Shown here in pieces: positions 1 to 10,394 of a stretch of DNA of 64,000 bases. The DNA is taken from the NCBI GenBank assembly GCA_015179045.1, contig WHUZ01000058.1:124001-188000 (forward strand). The letters are read 5' to 3'. The notes under the pieces were generated by a model that made no database searches, was not told where the DNA came from, and saw only the letters and a list, made by a program, of their open reading frames with translations. Every line of letters starts with the position of its first letter. Position 1 is the first letter of the stretch. The translations under genes were made by a program, and so were the position numbers. Source of the DNA: Kalaharituber pfeilii (taxonomy: Eukaryota; Ascomycota; Pezizomycetes; Pezizales; Pezizaceae).

Positions 1-470
1 ACCTGCTTTGTTGTGGTTCTGTCTTCAATATTAATTTCGCACTTTTTACATAATTTGTCACCCAACTTATGAGAAAACGCCTGTAAGACGAGGAAGAACT
101 GGGTATGCTCATTGATAATTCCTTTTGAAACTAGTTGATTTGCTCTCTCAGCGAAATTGAAGAGGAATGTTTGAAACTCTGAAGGCATTGGATCTACAGT
201 GTCATGCATTGTATGGATGATGGATTGAAGGTATGCTGCGGTATACTTGCGTTGCTCTATATCGTCAGCCTTGAACACATCCCAGGTAGTAATCTGCGTG
301 AAGCGGCTCATTTTTTGATGTACTTGCCAAAAATCTTGCAACAATATAGCGGAAGCTTCTTGATGCGGTGTTCACCAGTCCATTCAAACGGTCAGGTCCT
401 CGCAGGTCGTGAAAAGTCTGTTGCATTGTTGTCATTAAAGTGGCGAAACAGAAGCGTTTTCCACCATGGT
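1..470. other. No gene recognised
   Basis: I see no convincing coding sequence and no recognisable repeat here. The short open frames show no domain. The stretch may be old degraded repeat, because the next positions start an LTR fragment. Confidence 0.4.
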
Positions 471-506
471 TGTTATTGCTTTCTCAAGTGCTTGAATAGA
501 TAAACG

Positions 507-577
507 TGTTGAAAATTGTACAGTGCAACGTCCAGTCTTTCCACCACGTCCTGTTCTTCTATACTATTCTGTAATGT
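507..577 (+). mobile_element. 5' fragment of a TGTTG...CAACA solo-LTR family
   Basis: It begins TGTTGAAAAT and continues with a segment matching the start of the complete solo LTR at 9801-10394 (shared words include CAGTCTTTCCACCA). Homology stops near 577, where a LINE fragment begins. Only the first 70 or so bases of the LTR remain, so this is a chimeric junction of two repeats. Confidence 0.6.
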
Positions 578-670
578 TCTACGTGCCAGGGCTGCAGTTC
601 TCGCTTTTCCAATTTTTCCTGCTGCCTTGACTGCGCTGATTGCTGCCTGAGAGTATGCAAGCAGTAACAC
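577..670 (-). mobile_element. LINE ORF2 fragment, RNase H region
   Basis: On the minus strand this reads a peptide with SQAAISAVKAAGKIGKART, which has the form of the conserved DSQAA stretch of RNase H domains in Tad1-type LINE ORF2. The aspartate is replaced by tyrosine (AYSQAA). Only about 30 codons remain, with no reverse transcriptase. The same peptide recurs on the plus strand near 1374-1450. Confidence 0.55.
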
Positions 671-961
671 CTTCGCCCTGCTATCAGGGAAAGGTTTGGT
701 AAGAGAGTGGGAAGTGAAACATTGGCAGGAGGCACGGGGCAGAGTGTGAGTGTGGGGAGCAACAGACAGCAGACCATCTGGGCTTCAGATGTGAAGAGGC
801 AGCCTACCCCGAGGGGTGGGAAAGGTGGAAAGATGTGGAGCAGGGAAAGTGGGCGGAGAGGCAGTCGAATGGTGAAGAGGTGCACATCCTCGGGAACTCA
901 TGTAGATCGGGAGCTGTTTCTTTGTGCATGCCTCCGAGGATGGAGGGCTTCGGCTCAGGGG

Positions 962-1025
962 CCCTGCCATGGCGAACAAGTAAGTGTATGCGGGGCTACG
1001 TGATGGTAAAAGAAAAAAAAAAAAA
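962..1025 (+). mobile_element. Tail-B hairpin plus poly-A
   Basis: It starts CCCTGCCATGGCGAAC and ends in a variant of GCGGGGTTACGTGA followed by an A-rich run. I found no clear target-site duplication. It could be a micro-insertion or the 3' end of a longer LINE B copy covering part of 700-960. Confidence 0.6.
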
Positions 1026-1373
1026 GATTACCCGAAAGAGAAGTGGTGACAGGGTGGCCCTTCGGGGGTCCGAAATTGGGTGGAGAGGCCAGAAATAGTG
1101 GAGAGAGGAGTTCGAGAGGCTTCAGTATCAGGCCCTCTAAAAGTGCACAGGGGCAGTTCAGGGAGCAGCAAGAACGAAGATTGAGGCAATCGCAGGTGTG
1201 AAGAGTGTGTCCACGACCCTGGACCAAAGTCAGGCAAGGTATGCATTAAGGTCAATAAGGGCAGGAGGAGTCCGAAGGGTCCCGGTGGGTGGGCACCAAA
1301 CCCACTGTGTGGGATGGTGAGGTCACAGGTATGAGAGGTGCTCTCGAAGCGGGTGATGGCAGGGCGAAAGTGC

Positions 1374-1450
1374 TTCTGCTTGCAGACTCTCAGGCGGCAA
1401 TCAGCGCAGTCAAGACAGCAGGGAAAACTGGAAAAGCAAGGACTGCGGAC
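1374..1450 (+). mobile_element. LINE ORF2 fragment, RNase H region
   Basis: The plus strand reads ADSQAAISAVKTAGKTGKA, the RNase H segment with DSQAA intact. It is cut off at 1450 by the hAT MITE that starts at 1451. It is a relic with no flanking domains. Confidence 0.55.
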
Positions 1451-1747
1451 TAGTGAGCGGCACGAGCTAGCTCGAGCCTAGATTGATTATATATATAATA
1501 TTGACAAACTAAACTAAACTAAGCTAAATTTTCATCTTTCTCACTACTATCAGCTAAATTGTGCATTTCGAAGTTGTTGGTAGGTCAGAATGAGCTCCAA
1601 GTCTCTAATTATTACTATATTAGGTATTTACAGTTTATGAAACCTTGCACTGGCTAAGTATTTTAGCAAGCTGGCAAGAAAAACACAAGCATGATCTTGG
1701 CTCGTTTGAGCTCGAGCTCGAGCTGGCTCGGCTCGTGCCGCTCACTA
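1451..1747. mobile_element. hAT-type MITE, 297 bp
   Basis: Terminal inverted repeats are TAGTGAGCGGCACGAGC at the left and its complement at the right, ending CCGCTCACTA. The interior is non-coding and near-identical to the copies at 16237-16517, 24491-24853 and 38078-38367. The flanks GGAC and AAAT do not form the 8-bp target duplication seen at the other copies, which suggests recombination or loss of one flank. Confidence 0.8.
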
Positions 1748-1759
1748 AAATTTGAAGGT

Positions 1760-2088
1760 CAACCTATGTACAGGAGGAAGTTCGAGACCTATCTATAACT
1801 GAGATGTCGAGTACAAAGAGAATGTAGATATTTCCAAATAAGGAATGAAAAAGCAAGTCACGTGTATGTAACGTGCTGCCCACATGACTCATGACTTTAG
1901 AAATATCTAGAAGTATCAAGAGGAAAGAACGTAAAGACAGAAACATCCAGAATACATGGTGTATCACAAATGAATACATGACGTATAAGAGAAAACTAGA
2001 AAGTAGTAGAACATTAGAGTGATATAGAAGAAATAGAAAGAGCAGAACGCGGTGGAAAGACTGAACGTTTACTATACCATTTTCAACA
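1760..2088 (-). mobile_element. Partial solo LTR (TGTTG...CAACA family)
   Basis: Read on the minus strand this matches the LTR at 9801-10394, starting TGTTGAAAATGG at 2088. Its 3' end, including the terminal CAACA, is missing next to the MITE that ends at 1747. Confidence 0.65.
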
Positions 2089-2114
2089 CTCCATACGTAG
2101 CAAACTGAACACTT

Positions 2115-2290
2115 AGCCACTGTAGCTTATTAGTTTTGTATGCAATGTCTTGTTGGGCATTTCTGACATATTACATGTATAGCTCTGGAAGCCTCGTCCT
2201 ATACCCAGATACATTATTTGTCAATCGAGTCTACAAATGCCCTCAAATGTACCTGTCAATTTTACAACAGTCCAGTCTCAAACCACCCCA
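2115..2290 (+). repeat. LTR-like segment, short
   Basis: The sequence around TATAGCTCTGGAAGCCTCG resembles segments near 25440, 25690 and 50160, each with a TATA-like word followed by AGCTCT or a close variant. It appears to be the 3' part of the LTR-like family that starts TTGGAAACC. No ends are visible. Confidence 0.4.
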
Positions 2291-2457
2291 TGGGTTCAGG
2301 GTGGGAGTAAACGACCATCCTCGCATACTCAGAAAAAAATATCATAAAGACTGCGATAAGGTTGGAGAAACCTGGAAAGTTATATGATTGGCTTCAAAGC
2401 ATCAGAATCTTTTATCAAAACCGACTTCGGGCAGCCTGAGATACAGGTCGGACAAGA

Positions 2458-2513
2458 TTTTTTTTTTTTTTTATATATCATTGCTCGAATGCCGCCTAAT
2501 AGGCTATGGCGAG
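2458..2513 (-). mobile_element. Tail-A micro-retroposon
   Basis: A T-run is followed by the complement of the tail-A hairpin, with GCCTA and TAGGC still pairing across the loop. The 5' end is at the base of the hairpin (GGCGAG). No clear target duplication, so it is probably older. Confidence 0.6.
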
Positions 2514-2642
2514 TAATGAGGGGCCAGGGATGCTGGACTGCATGTCTCACAAGACCAATGATACGAAGTTGCTAGACTAGGCACAGCTACTGAACTATAC
2601 ACTGTAATCAATGCCCTTGGTCTAATTGAGGCATATCTGCAT

Positions 2643-2708
2643 GTGTTAATTTACCTTATCATAGCGGATAGCGGTAAGCGGGGTTACGTGGTATTTTAAA
2701 AAAAAAAG
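2643..2708 (+). mobile_element. Tail-B micro-retroposon, divergent
   Basis: Target duplication GGCATATCTGCAT at 2630-2642 and 2709-2721. The body includes CGGTAAGCGGGGTTACGTG and A(n). It has about 14 extra bases upstream of the usual hairpin start. Confidence 0.75.
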
Positions 2709-2721
2709 GGCATATCTGCAT

Positions 2722-4150
2722 AAACATTGCAGATCTTCTAGGGTCGCATGCAGCGACGACCCAAACTAATAAGGCGAGGTTACAACTCAAAATTCACATG
2801 GGGCTAGGCGCAGGCTGAACTAGATGTGCTGATCATGGGTGTCTGCCTCACATTTGTACGCACAAGCACGCAGAACCACATCATACAGACCACCAGTCTA
2901 TGCCATATAGTAAGGATTTCGGCTACTCTAGAAAAGTATGCCGATGTCTTGTAAGAACTCTAGGAATCAAACTAAAGGGGTAAGATAGTTGCAAGGTCTT
3001 CAACGAATCAAAAGGTCGGACTAATGATAATATCCTCTAGTTACTTACGCCATGCATGTCCCTGTCATAGGCCCGTAACCTGTACGTGGAATTACGTGAT
3101 TATCCAGAAAAAAAGAAAAAAAAAGTATGCAATGCCACGTATATCATACTTCATAGCGAGGGTACAGACCATGTTTCACAAGAATACCGCATTTCACAGA
3201 ACTGCGAGCAAGAATTCTTTCACTGCTCCAATTCTCACCCATCCATGAATATCAACAACATCTACCAAATCTGGCATCATTAGCCATATCGATTGTCAAG
3301 TATCATTCTTTAGAGACTTCAGGTCATTCACTAGTACCAGCTGTCCTTGTTGGGCGAATGGAACTTCGTACCATAAAATCAGTAGGCAGAGGACTATACG
3401 AATACGATAAAAACAATAAGCTATAGGTTGCTGCATATCGCCGTAAAGCTATTCACGAAGGGAGGAGATAGTATATCGTTGAGTGTATTGAGCGAGAGGT
3501 TACGAGAGATACGTACCTATAAACATGATTGTGGACATACAAAACAGTGGTGTAACACAAACTAATACAAGCACTGGGAAACAACAAGCATGAAATGAAA
3601 TACATATGTGTAATTGCAACACGGGGGCAAGGTATGTGTTTACCAACAAACATCAATTCTCGCATCGTTTATTCATATGATGGAACTACTTTCCAGTAAC
3701 AGTCATAGTCCCAGGTTTGTGGCGGGCTAGCTGGCTTCGCCCAGTTCCCAACAAATTAATTCCTGTTCATTCCCAGTGCTAGGTCCGAAGAACCAGATAA
3801 TTGCAGAAGTCGGGAATGTTTTCAAGCTGCACATATCTGTACGAGTGCAAGGGAAAAGAAAGTGAAAAATAAGCTCACTAGCATTCTCAAGTCCAGGATT
3901 CGGGTATCGCTACCAATGGAGGGTCTCATGAAGGTAATGAATTGGCTACATAACCCCACCATTCCAGTCGAGGGCTTGCTTTTTCGAATCCGGATGTCTT
4001 CCTTTTGTAGTGTGCACAAGTTCACAGTAGAAGGTTCATATGCATATCAGGTGCCAATAAACCATGGGGAACGTGCACGCATCATGAAACTGCTCTAACA
4101 TTGGGCCAATTAAGAATTTGCCTAGCATTGTTTGCACTCCGATTGATTTG
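2722..4150. other. No gene or repeat recognised
   Basis: This stretch holds only short open frames without recognisable domains. No hairpin tail, LTR end or MITE end was found. An A-rich run near 3108-3125 is not preceded by tail A or B. Confidence 0.35.
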
Positions 4151-4154
4151 CTGT

Positions 4155-4560
4155 AATAGAATTCTTCCAGATACACCACGACCGAGCTGGTCTTTTTGCC
4201 TTCTTCCAGCAGCGGTCTTTCTTCTCAGCCACCTTATCCCAACTGTCTTGCCTAGCCTACTGTTCCCGGACTCCAACCATTTCTGGACTTTCCCCAAATC
4301 TTTTCTCAGGGCTATTGCATGTACTACGACGCCGTATGTCTGTGTGGTGGCGCCAGTGTGTGGTGGAGGGGCGGAGGGCTTGTCGGTCTTGGGTCTTGGT
4401 CCTGGGGTAAGGTCCGGTGTGCATCTTTGTCTTTGGAGGTCTGGTGTCGGTGTCGGTGTCGGGGTTGGGGTCTTCGTTGAGGTGGTGGTGGCGACGGGGG
4501 TGTTAGCTGTGGGTGTCGCCGCAAGTGCCTGCCTGGTTGAAGGCCGCGCACGAGGTCTGC
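4155..4560 (-). pseudogene. LINE-type ORF1 fragment (type A)
   Basis: The minus strand encodes a Pro/Thr-rich stretch (about 4330-4560), then VVVHAIALRKDLGKVQKWL and GIRWLRRK, the signature of the gag-like ORF1 also found at 22729-23535. The frame is then lost before the SSVVVYL motif. There is no 3' tail hairpin, so this is an internal relic. Confidence 0.65.
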
Positions 4561-4569
4561 TGCATACAG

Positions 4570-5440
4570 GTGCGCCGGATCAGTGACGTGTGGGAACCGC
4601 CCGAAGTCATGCTTCTATCGATAGCATCTGCACTTGAGTGCAATGTGCTTGACTTGACTTTGATCTTGCTGCAATCAATTTCCATTGGAAATGACGCCTC
4701 CATTTCACAGAGGTCTTCTATTGGTGTCAATCAGTGTACAGGCGAACCTTATGCTTTTTCCTGTGTCAGGTTTCATATCCTATCGAGAATTTAAACCAAG
4801 TCGGGTTAGGACCGCTGATTTGCTGTCCACTGAAAAGTAATTAAGTTCGCAGTATGCATAGTCACTAGCGCCATGGTGGATGTCATGTCCTCAGCCCTCC
4901 CTACGCGGCACGCGATTAATGATACAGTATAATAAAAAAAACAAAAAAACTCAGCCCTTCTATGCATGCATATGCATGCCGATCTATATCCCTGTCCAGC
5001 TACGCAGGAATTGGTTCAGAGGGACCCCCTGTAAGGTGAGCGGGGGCGGTGATCACAGTGCTATTCGCACTCATACATTTGGATACACACTACGGCACAG
5101 TATCATTGCCATTACTGGATTTCCTCGCTGAAAGTAATTCCAGAGATTGCTGAGAAGTGAAAGATGCTTAGGAGTATTACTGAGATGACTCCCATCCTTT
5201 TAGCAAGCGCATCTTGCTTGATTGCTTCGATCGGACTCTTCCTTATAGTGTTAGTAGTGCCTTATACAGTATAGCTTTCGGTAGGCTTAGCTGAACCAGC
5301 ATTTTTGGTTCATTAAAGAAAATGGTCTCATAACTGCCTGGTGTCTCATGAACGAACTTCTGCGGTATGCAGCTCTGATGTAAGATGTGTTTGCGCACGT
5401 CCTACCAACATGCCTTTACAGAATGTGTCCTAGAGCCTCA
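4570..5440. other. No gene recognised
   Basis: I see no coherent coding sequence here. Short open frames lack domains and no repeat ends were recognised. Confidence 0.35.
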
Positions 5441-5456
5441 GTTATCAGACGTTCAT

Positions 5457-5709
5457 TTTTTTTTTTTTTTTTTTTTTTACATCACGTAACCCCGCTTGCA
5501 GCGCCAAGCCATGGGAGGGTCCCTGGGCAAGCCCTCAAAGCCCGGAGACAGGCTTAACAAAGAAAGTTCTATATAAGTTCTATATACATCCCCGTTCCAC
5601 CCCCTTCTAAAGCCTGATTCCAGAAACCTCCGGACGGTTCTTCTGGTTTCTGCATCAGGGAAGCTCCCCTATATCTCACCACCACCCCCCCCCCCTCCCC
5701 TCCTCCACA
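5457..5709 (-). mobile_element. 5'-truncated LINE B copy with tail B, 253 bp
   Basis: Target duplication TATCAGACGTTCAT at 5443-5456 and 5710-5723. Read on the minus strand, a likely ORF2 C-terminus (TRRTVRRFLESG) is followed by a 3' UTR with AGAACTTTCTTTGTTAAGCC, the tail-B hairpin and poly-A. It matches the element ending at 26181, which runs in the opposite orientation. Confidence 0.8.
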
Positions 5710-5941
5710 TATCAGACGTTCATATATACCTGTATTCTCGCGGGAGTAAGATAATACACTGCGATAAGTGCCGCCGTCAAATGGTTTTTCTGGGTCCGCT
5801 GCAACGAAATTGCTGTTATAAAATTAAAGCATAATTTAGTCAAACTGGTTGGATCATCCCTTTCTTAAAGGAATACCGATGTGTATAGTGATGGCAAGAG
5901 TAGCTAACCTTGTCCCAGTCTCAATCTCCACAAACCTCTAA

Positions 5942-7741
5942 ATGAACAACACAACAACGCAGCACTGGGGCGGAGGATTCCCAGACGCCGATGGCATCTA
6001 CCCATCTCAATACCTGCTAGGTCGGCGCTTCATGATGCCATTCCCTGGCGGCAGCAAGAATGCTATTGCTGTTGACAGCTCCCAGGAAATTTACATAATC
6101 TCATTATACACCATTATTGTGACCGCAATCTTTGCTACCTGGTGGATCCTCATCGTTATTGCAATCCCATGCGTGGTTCCTGAATACCTTTTGGCTCAAA
6201 CGTCAGCGCATTTGTTCACACACTGGGCAATCAATGAGCCCTCACAAACGGCTGTTATAATGCTCCAATACTGGTGGAGGCTTCTTACCTCCCGTCTCGT
6301 CAAACGATCTGCAAACTCTAGCATCCCTCGAAGCAACTCCAAAGGCATCCCCGAGTATCTCACGTTTTCTTGGCGAGACTTTACTGTTACCCTTATTATT
6401 GTGTTCCTGGCAGCTGGCACTTATGTTGGGGGGATTGTGGCTGGTATATTACTCCCCAACAAGTTCATTCTTGGCCATGCAGCCCCAGCAAATTCATACA
6501 CGTTACATTATCCACTCCCGTTATCCAAGTTCGACGTTATACCGAATACAATAATGCGGAATTACGGTGATTATATACGGGGTTCCCAATTACGTGCACT
6601 TGGAACTGTCGATAGTGGAAGCGCCCGTAAGCTACTCAATACTACCGTGAAATTTGAGAAAATCCCATCACAACCACCAAGTGATTGGCAATCTGTTGAC
6701 AGTTATACTATCGAATATGTCCTTTCTGTTTCGGGTCATGACATGGGTTTGCAGCATGCACCGGACCTTGCTGTCCAGCTAGAGGGAAAATGCCAATTTA
6801 TGTTTGAGTGGAATGTCATTGTCCACAAGAATAAAAACAATTTTGTACAGTGGGTACAGTGGATTCTATGGCCAAATGATAACATTATTCGAAATAGTAC
6901 GTACTTGTCAGAAATTAGCCCTTCATTTCCAGATATTACTGTACTTCCCGCGGTGCTTCGTGACCAGGTGGAACACAGTTCAAATACCTACCAATATGTT
7001 ATAATACCACAGATGTGGGGCATAAGGACATATGGCAATAACACCGACCCTTGGTACCATGGAGATCCTTTTTATCCTGTCAAACCGGGGCCGCCGGTGG
7101 TGCAATGCTGGGAGAACCAAACATGGACCTATAAGGGATGGACGGGCACATTAACGGACATTCAGAACAACACAGTTCCTAACCTTCATCTTTCCAATGC
7201 AATAATTACGATTTTGAAGACTCATTTTAGTGAGCATGTTATCAAATTGGGTAACCAGGTGTTGTATTTACCCGCCTCGCCATTGGGAAAGATTGCAGTG
7301 GTTGTCGGCCCTTACGCTCTGGCTTCAATGCGGACGATGGGTGCTGACAATGTTGTGAATTTACCCCTCTGCAGCGCCGCTGCAGACATGCAAAGACTCG
7401 CTTATGGAGCATATATTATGACTAGGGATCTCTTCAGAACTACAGCAATAGATTATGGATTGTGGATGGACTCACCTGACTTTACGGACGACATCAGAAA
7501 TAATGCTTCGTTGAATGAACTCCGGATGAAAGATGGCCAGCCCCTGCCAGGGGCCGGCGATTTTGTTATTTATACGGATCGGGCAACAGCAATCAGGTTT
7601 GAAACCCTGGTAGCACTTCCGGCGGTATTAGTGTTTTCATTGCTATTGGTGCCTGTTTGCCGCTGGCTTGTGCGACGTAAGCATACAAAGAAGCCACAGG
7701 AAGTTGATGGGACACACCCACTGTTGGAAAAGGAGGCGTAG
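5942..7741 (+). CDS. Membrane protein of unknown function, 599 aa
   Basis: A single uninterrupted reading frame. Residues about 50-80 and 147-172 are strongly hydrophobic, and a third membrane segment lies at about 562-585, just before a basic tail (RRKHTKK). Between the second and third segments is a roughly 380-residue hydrophilic domain with several N-glycosylation sequons (NTT, NST, NQT, NAS), so it probably faces the outside or a lumen. The start is the first ATG, directly after AACCTCTAA. No catalytic motif is recognised. The arrangement recalls the multi-exon gene at 52360-54392, but I see no clear sequence match. It is the largest intact host-type single-exon frame in the window; an unseen upstream exon cannot be excluded. 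Confidence 0.8.
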   Translation: MNNTTTQHWGGGFPDADGIYPSQYLLGRRFMMPFPGGSKNAIAVDSSQEIYIISLYTIIVTAIFATWWILIVIAIPCVVPEYLLAQTSAHLFTHWAINEPSQTAVIMLQYWWRLLTSRLVKRSANSSIPRSNSKGIPEYLTFSWRDFTVTLIIVFLAAGTYVGGIVAGILLPNKFILGHAAPANSYTLHYPLPLSKFDVIPNTIMRNYGDYIRGSQLRALGTVDSGSARKLLNTTVKFEKIPSQPPSDWQSVDSYTIEYVLSVSGHDMGLQHAPDLAVQLEGKCQFMFEWNVIVHKNKNNFVQWVQWILWPNDNIIRNSTYLSEISPSFPDITVLPAVLRDQVEHSSNTYQYVIIPQMWGIRTYGNNTDPWYHGDPFYPVKPGPPVVQCWENQTWTYKGWTGTLTDIQNNTVPNLHLSNAIITILKTHFSEHVIKLGNQVLYLPASPLGKIAVVVGPYALASMRTMGADNVVNLPLCSAAADMQRLAYGAYIMTRDLFRTTAIDYGLWMDSPDFTDDIRNNASLNELRMKDGQPLPGAGDFVIYTDRATAIRFETLVALPAVLVFSLLLVPVCRWLVRRKHTKKPQEVDGTHPLLEKEA

Positions 7742-7899
7742 TAGAAAGGAGGGTAGTAGCCGTTTGAGTATCAATGGGTTGTCCGGGTAAGAGGAGGTAC
7801 CGCCATGGCTCGTAGTGAGGTCGAGATGGATAGCGTCAGGGCATTGGCGAAGGCAAAGACTGAGGCTAGGGGGCGAGAGTTATAGCCGGAGGAAGCACA

Positions 7900-7954
7900 A
7901 ATTTTTTTTTTATATCGTTACTCGCATGCCGCCCTGTAGGCTATGGCGGGGGGG
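7900..7954 (-). mobile_element. Tail-A micro-retroposon
   Basis: Target duplication GGAAGCACA at 7891-7899 and 7955-7963. T-run, then the complement of the tail-A hairpin, ending GGCGGGGGG rather than GGCGAG. It lies about 160 bp downstream of the membrane protein gene. Confidence 0.85.
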
Positions 7955-8121
7955 GGAAGCACAGAGATGACTGGGAGAACCGAGTAGTAACTTTGCACGT
8001 TGTTTTCTGCCATTCAAGTTATCTGTAACTCTTGTTGCCTGTTTTCGTTTACTTTTGATCAGATAACGCGTCTCATCGGGAAACCGCTTTAAGGGTCTTT
8101 TGGCTTTAATTCGGCCAATGT

Positions 8122-8190
8122 TTTTTTTTTTTTTTTTTTTTTCACGTGACCCCGCTTGTAGCTGTTCGCCATGGCAGGGCAGTTCTTTTT
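8122..8190 (-). mobile_element. Tail-B micro-retroposon
   Basis: Target duplication TTTAATTCGGCCAATGT at 8105-8121 and 8191-8207. T-run, then CACGTGACCCCGCTTG and CGCCATGGCAGGG. About 10 additional bases (CAGTTCTTTT) lie beyond the usual hairpin start. Confidence 0.85.
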
Positions 8191-8297
8191 TTTAATTCGG
8201 CCAATGTGAATGTAGCGCCGTAGGTCTTATTTGTAATCGAGGGTTTCTTAGAGTCACCAGGGTATTTTTATACATATTGTTTTTCATATCATTACTC

Positions 8298-9422
8298 TTT
8301 TTTTTTTTTTTTTTTTTTTATATCATTACTCGCGTGCCGCCCTGGGGGCTATGGCGAGATTAGTTACATGAGATTAGATACATATGAAGGTAGAAGAAAA
8401 GGAATAAGAAAAGATCCTGTGTGTCTCCTATGCCCCTGCCCACTCCAAGATGTCTCTAAGTGGGTCTGTGTCCTTGCTCTTCGGAGGAGTGACCAAGTCT
8501 TGCATGCCTCCTGGCCACTTTCGTTTCCATGTCCTGCACCTAGTGAGCACATGTTCAGTAGTCTCCTCCTCCTCCCCACACCATCGACATTCTGGGCTGT
8601 CTGCTTTCCCGATTTCGTACTGCCATTTCCGTAGTAACTTGCCGCCCAGTATTCCTGCTAGTGTGGCTATGTGTCGACTTCCAAGTCTTGTCAAGGGACG
8701 GTAGCTGAGCCCTAGCCGGTTTCTCTCTGTGGCGGGCTGATGTCTCGAGGTTTGTCGTATCCCATCTTCTGTTATGGTTTCATCTTGGTAGGGGAGGCAT
8801 GTGCCTATTTTCGCAGCTGTGTCTGCCTCGGTGTTCCCTTTGACTCCTATATGGGACTTGACCCACATCACTGCAACGTCCCAGTCACCTCGGTCTGTTC
8901 TCGCTTTCCAGGCGTCTCTAACCAGTTTTGCCGGTCCTTTGTGGGTGGGCTCTCCCTGGGCGATCTTTAGGAGCTTGGATATCGATACCTTAGAGTCTGT
9001 TGTGATCAGGAGTTCCCCAGCTTGATTGCGTAATGCTTCGCTCATGGCAATGAGTTCTGCATCATTGACAGTAGTCTGTTCCCCTAGGTATGTGGAAGTA
9101 GAGGTGTCTTTTGCGTAGGTGCCTAGGCCTGTCTTGTAATCTATCCTGCTCCCATCAGTGTAGACGGAGTTCCACCCCTCGTCCTCGGCATTGGCTATGG
9201 CATTCTCGAACTCGAGCTTGTCTGCGTCCGCAGGTAGTGCTGGTAGGATGGCTAGTGGTAGGGGGTTGTTGTGTGAGAGAGACCCCCGTAGGTACCTGCA
9301 CTCATTATCCCTGTTTTGGATTATCTCATCGTGGAACCGTAGGGCCCTGGCTTCTACCCTCTGGCGTTCTCCTTCTAGGAATGTTTGGGCTGATTCTAGG
9401 TTGGCTATTCCTTCGACTACGT
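8298..9422 (-). mobile_element. 5'-truncated LINE A copy (ORF2 3' end and tail A)
   Basis: Target duplication ATATCATTACTC at 8286-8297 and 9423-9434. Poly-T at the left, then the tail-A hairpin (to 8359), then the ORF2 C-terminus on the minus strand. The duplicated target is itself part of an older tail-A hairpin, whose remainder lies at 9435-9454, so this LINE copy landed inside a micro-element. Confidence 0.85.
8428..9422 (-). pseudogene. LINE ORF2 C-terminal fragment (RNase H and zinc knuckle)
   Basis: About 330 codons remain open. RNase H catalytic acids are visible in order: YTDGS, NDAELIAMSEAL, TTDSK and NTEADTAAK, so the active site looks complete. The C-terminus has the CCHC-type knuckle CRWCG...EHVLTRC, followed by LRDILEWAGA and a stop. 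The reverse transcriptase and endonuclease are missing through 5' truncation. The domain order is that of Tad1-clade LINEs, and this is the best preserved ORF2 piece in the window. Confidence 0.85.
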
Positions 9423-9454
9423 ATATCATTACTCGTATGCCGCCCTGTGGGCTT
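9423..9454 (-). mobile_element. Split remnant of an older tail-A element
   Basis: ATATCATTACTCGTATGCC and CGCCCTGTGGGCT are the distal part of a tail-A hairpin. The LINE copy at 8298-9422 split it, and a shortened T-run lies left of 8286. Confidence 0.65.
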
Positions 9455-9475
9455 CACCACCAGGGTATAAGCGTT

Positions 9476-9532
9476 GCTGCCATAGGCTGGTTGCCTGTAC
9501 GCGGGGGGCAAAAAACAAAAAAGAGCATAGAG
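9476..9532 (+). mobile_element. Tail-B micro-element (AGGCT hairpin variant)
   Basis: GCTGCCATAGGCTGG is followed by TTGCCTGTACGCGGGG and an A-rich tail. In this variant CATAGGC can pair with GCCTGTA(T/C)G. No target duplication found. Confidence 0.55.
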
Positions 9533-9800
9533 GCTGTAGGGGAGTACAGTGCCAGAGACGCGGGCTCACGGCTCCCGCAGTCGTATTAGCGCTCAGTACA
9601 TCGAGCGGTGCATAGCACCGTGGCCTCTACAGTGGCAGGAGGTGCCATCCACGCGCCGACGACAGGTGCCACCAAAGGCGTCAGCGATTCTATCGGGGTG
9701 TTTGAATCCGTACAACAACGAAAGATAGTGGTACACGGAAGGTCTTGGACTAGGGTTGTAACATTTGCATCAAAGCGCGAGCCGTGACAGGAGTATCTAT

Positions 9801-10394
9801 TGTTGAAAATGGCATAGTACAACGTTCAGTCTTTCCACCAACATTCTGTTCTTCCTATTTGTTCTATATCATTCTCTAATGTTCTACTACTTTCTAGTTT
9901 TCTCTTATACGTCATGTATTCCTTTGTCATACATCATCATGTGTTCTTTTTTTTTTTTTTTTTTATTTCATTACTCGCGTGCCGCCCTGTGGGCTATGGC
10001 GAGGTTATTTTAGGTACATGTATGAGAAAGTGAAGAAAGAAAGGAAAATTGAAAGGAAGTGAGATCATTCCTGTCCTGCCCATTCCAGTATCTCCGCGAT
10101 GTTTGTCTCCTTATCCGGTTGCCTTAGTCCTCCCGCTCCGTCCCTTATCTTTCTCCTCCATGTTCATCATGTGTTCTGGATGTTTCTGTCTCTTCGTTCT
10201 CTACTCTTGACACTTCTAGATATTTCTACAGTCATGTGAGCAGCACGTTATATACACGTGACTTGCCTTTTCATTCCTCATTTGGAAATATCTAGATTCT
10301 TTCTGTACTCGAGATCTCAATTTTAAATAGGTCTCGAACTTCCTCCTGTACGTAGGTTGAACTTTAATCAACGAACTTTGTCCTTCCTCCAACA
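9801..10394 (+). mobile_element. Solo LTR, TGTTG...CAACA, 5-bp target duplication
   Basis: Starts TGTTGAAAATGG and ends CTTCCTCCAACA, flanked by a perfect 5-bp duplication TCTAT (9796-9800 and 10395-10399). Without the LINE copy nested at 9948-10163 it would be about 364 bp. Partial copies lie at 507-577 and 1760-2088. No internal coding region adjoins it. Confidence 0.85.
9948..10163 (-). mobile_element. 5'-truncated LINE A copy inside the solo LTR
   Basis: Target duplication TCATCATGTGTTCT at 9934-9947 and 10164-10177. Poly-T, tail-A hairpin, then minus-strand coding for an ORF2 C-terminus resembling EILEWAGQE. It is 216 bp long. Confidence 0.85.

Noticed and set aside
5030..5160. Possible small nuclear or nucleolar RNA (CTGAG and TGATG-like boxes)
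   Set aside because: The boxes are at random spacing and no known snRNA core sequence is present.
8121..8190. tRNA-derived SINE reading of tail B (GGGGTTACGTGA recalls a B box)
   Set aside because: No A box, no cloverleaf and too short. The same sequence ends LINE and ORF1-type copies, so a LINE tail is the simpler reading.
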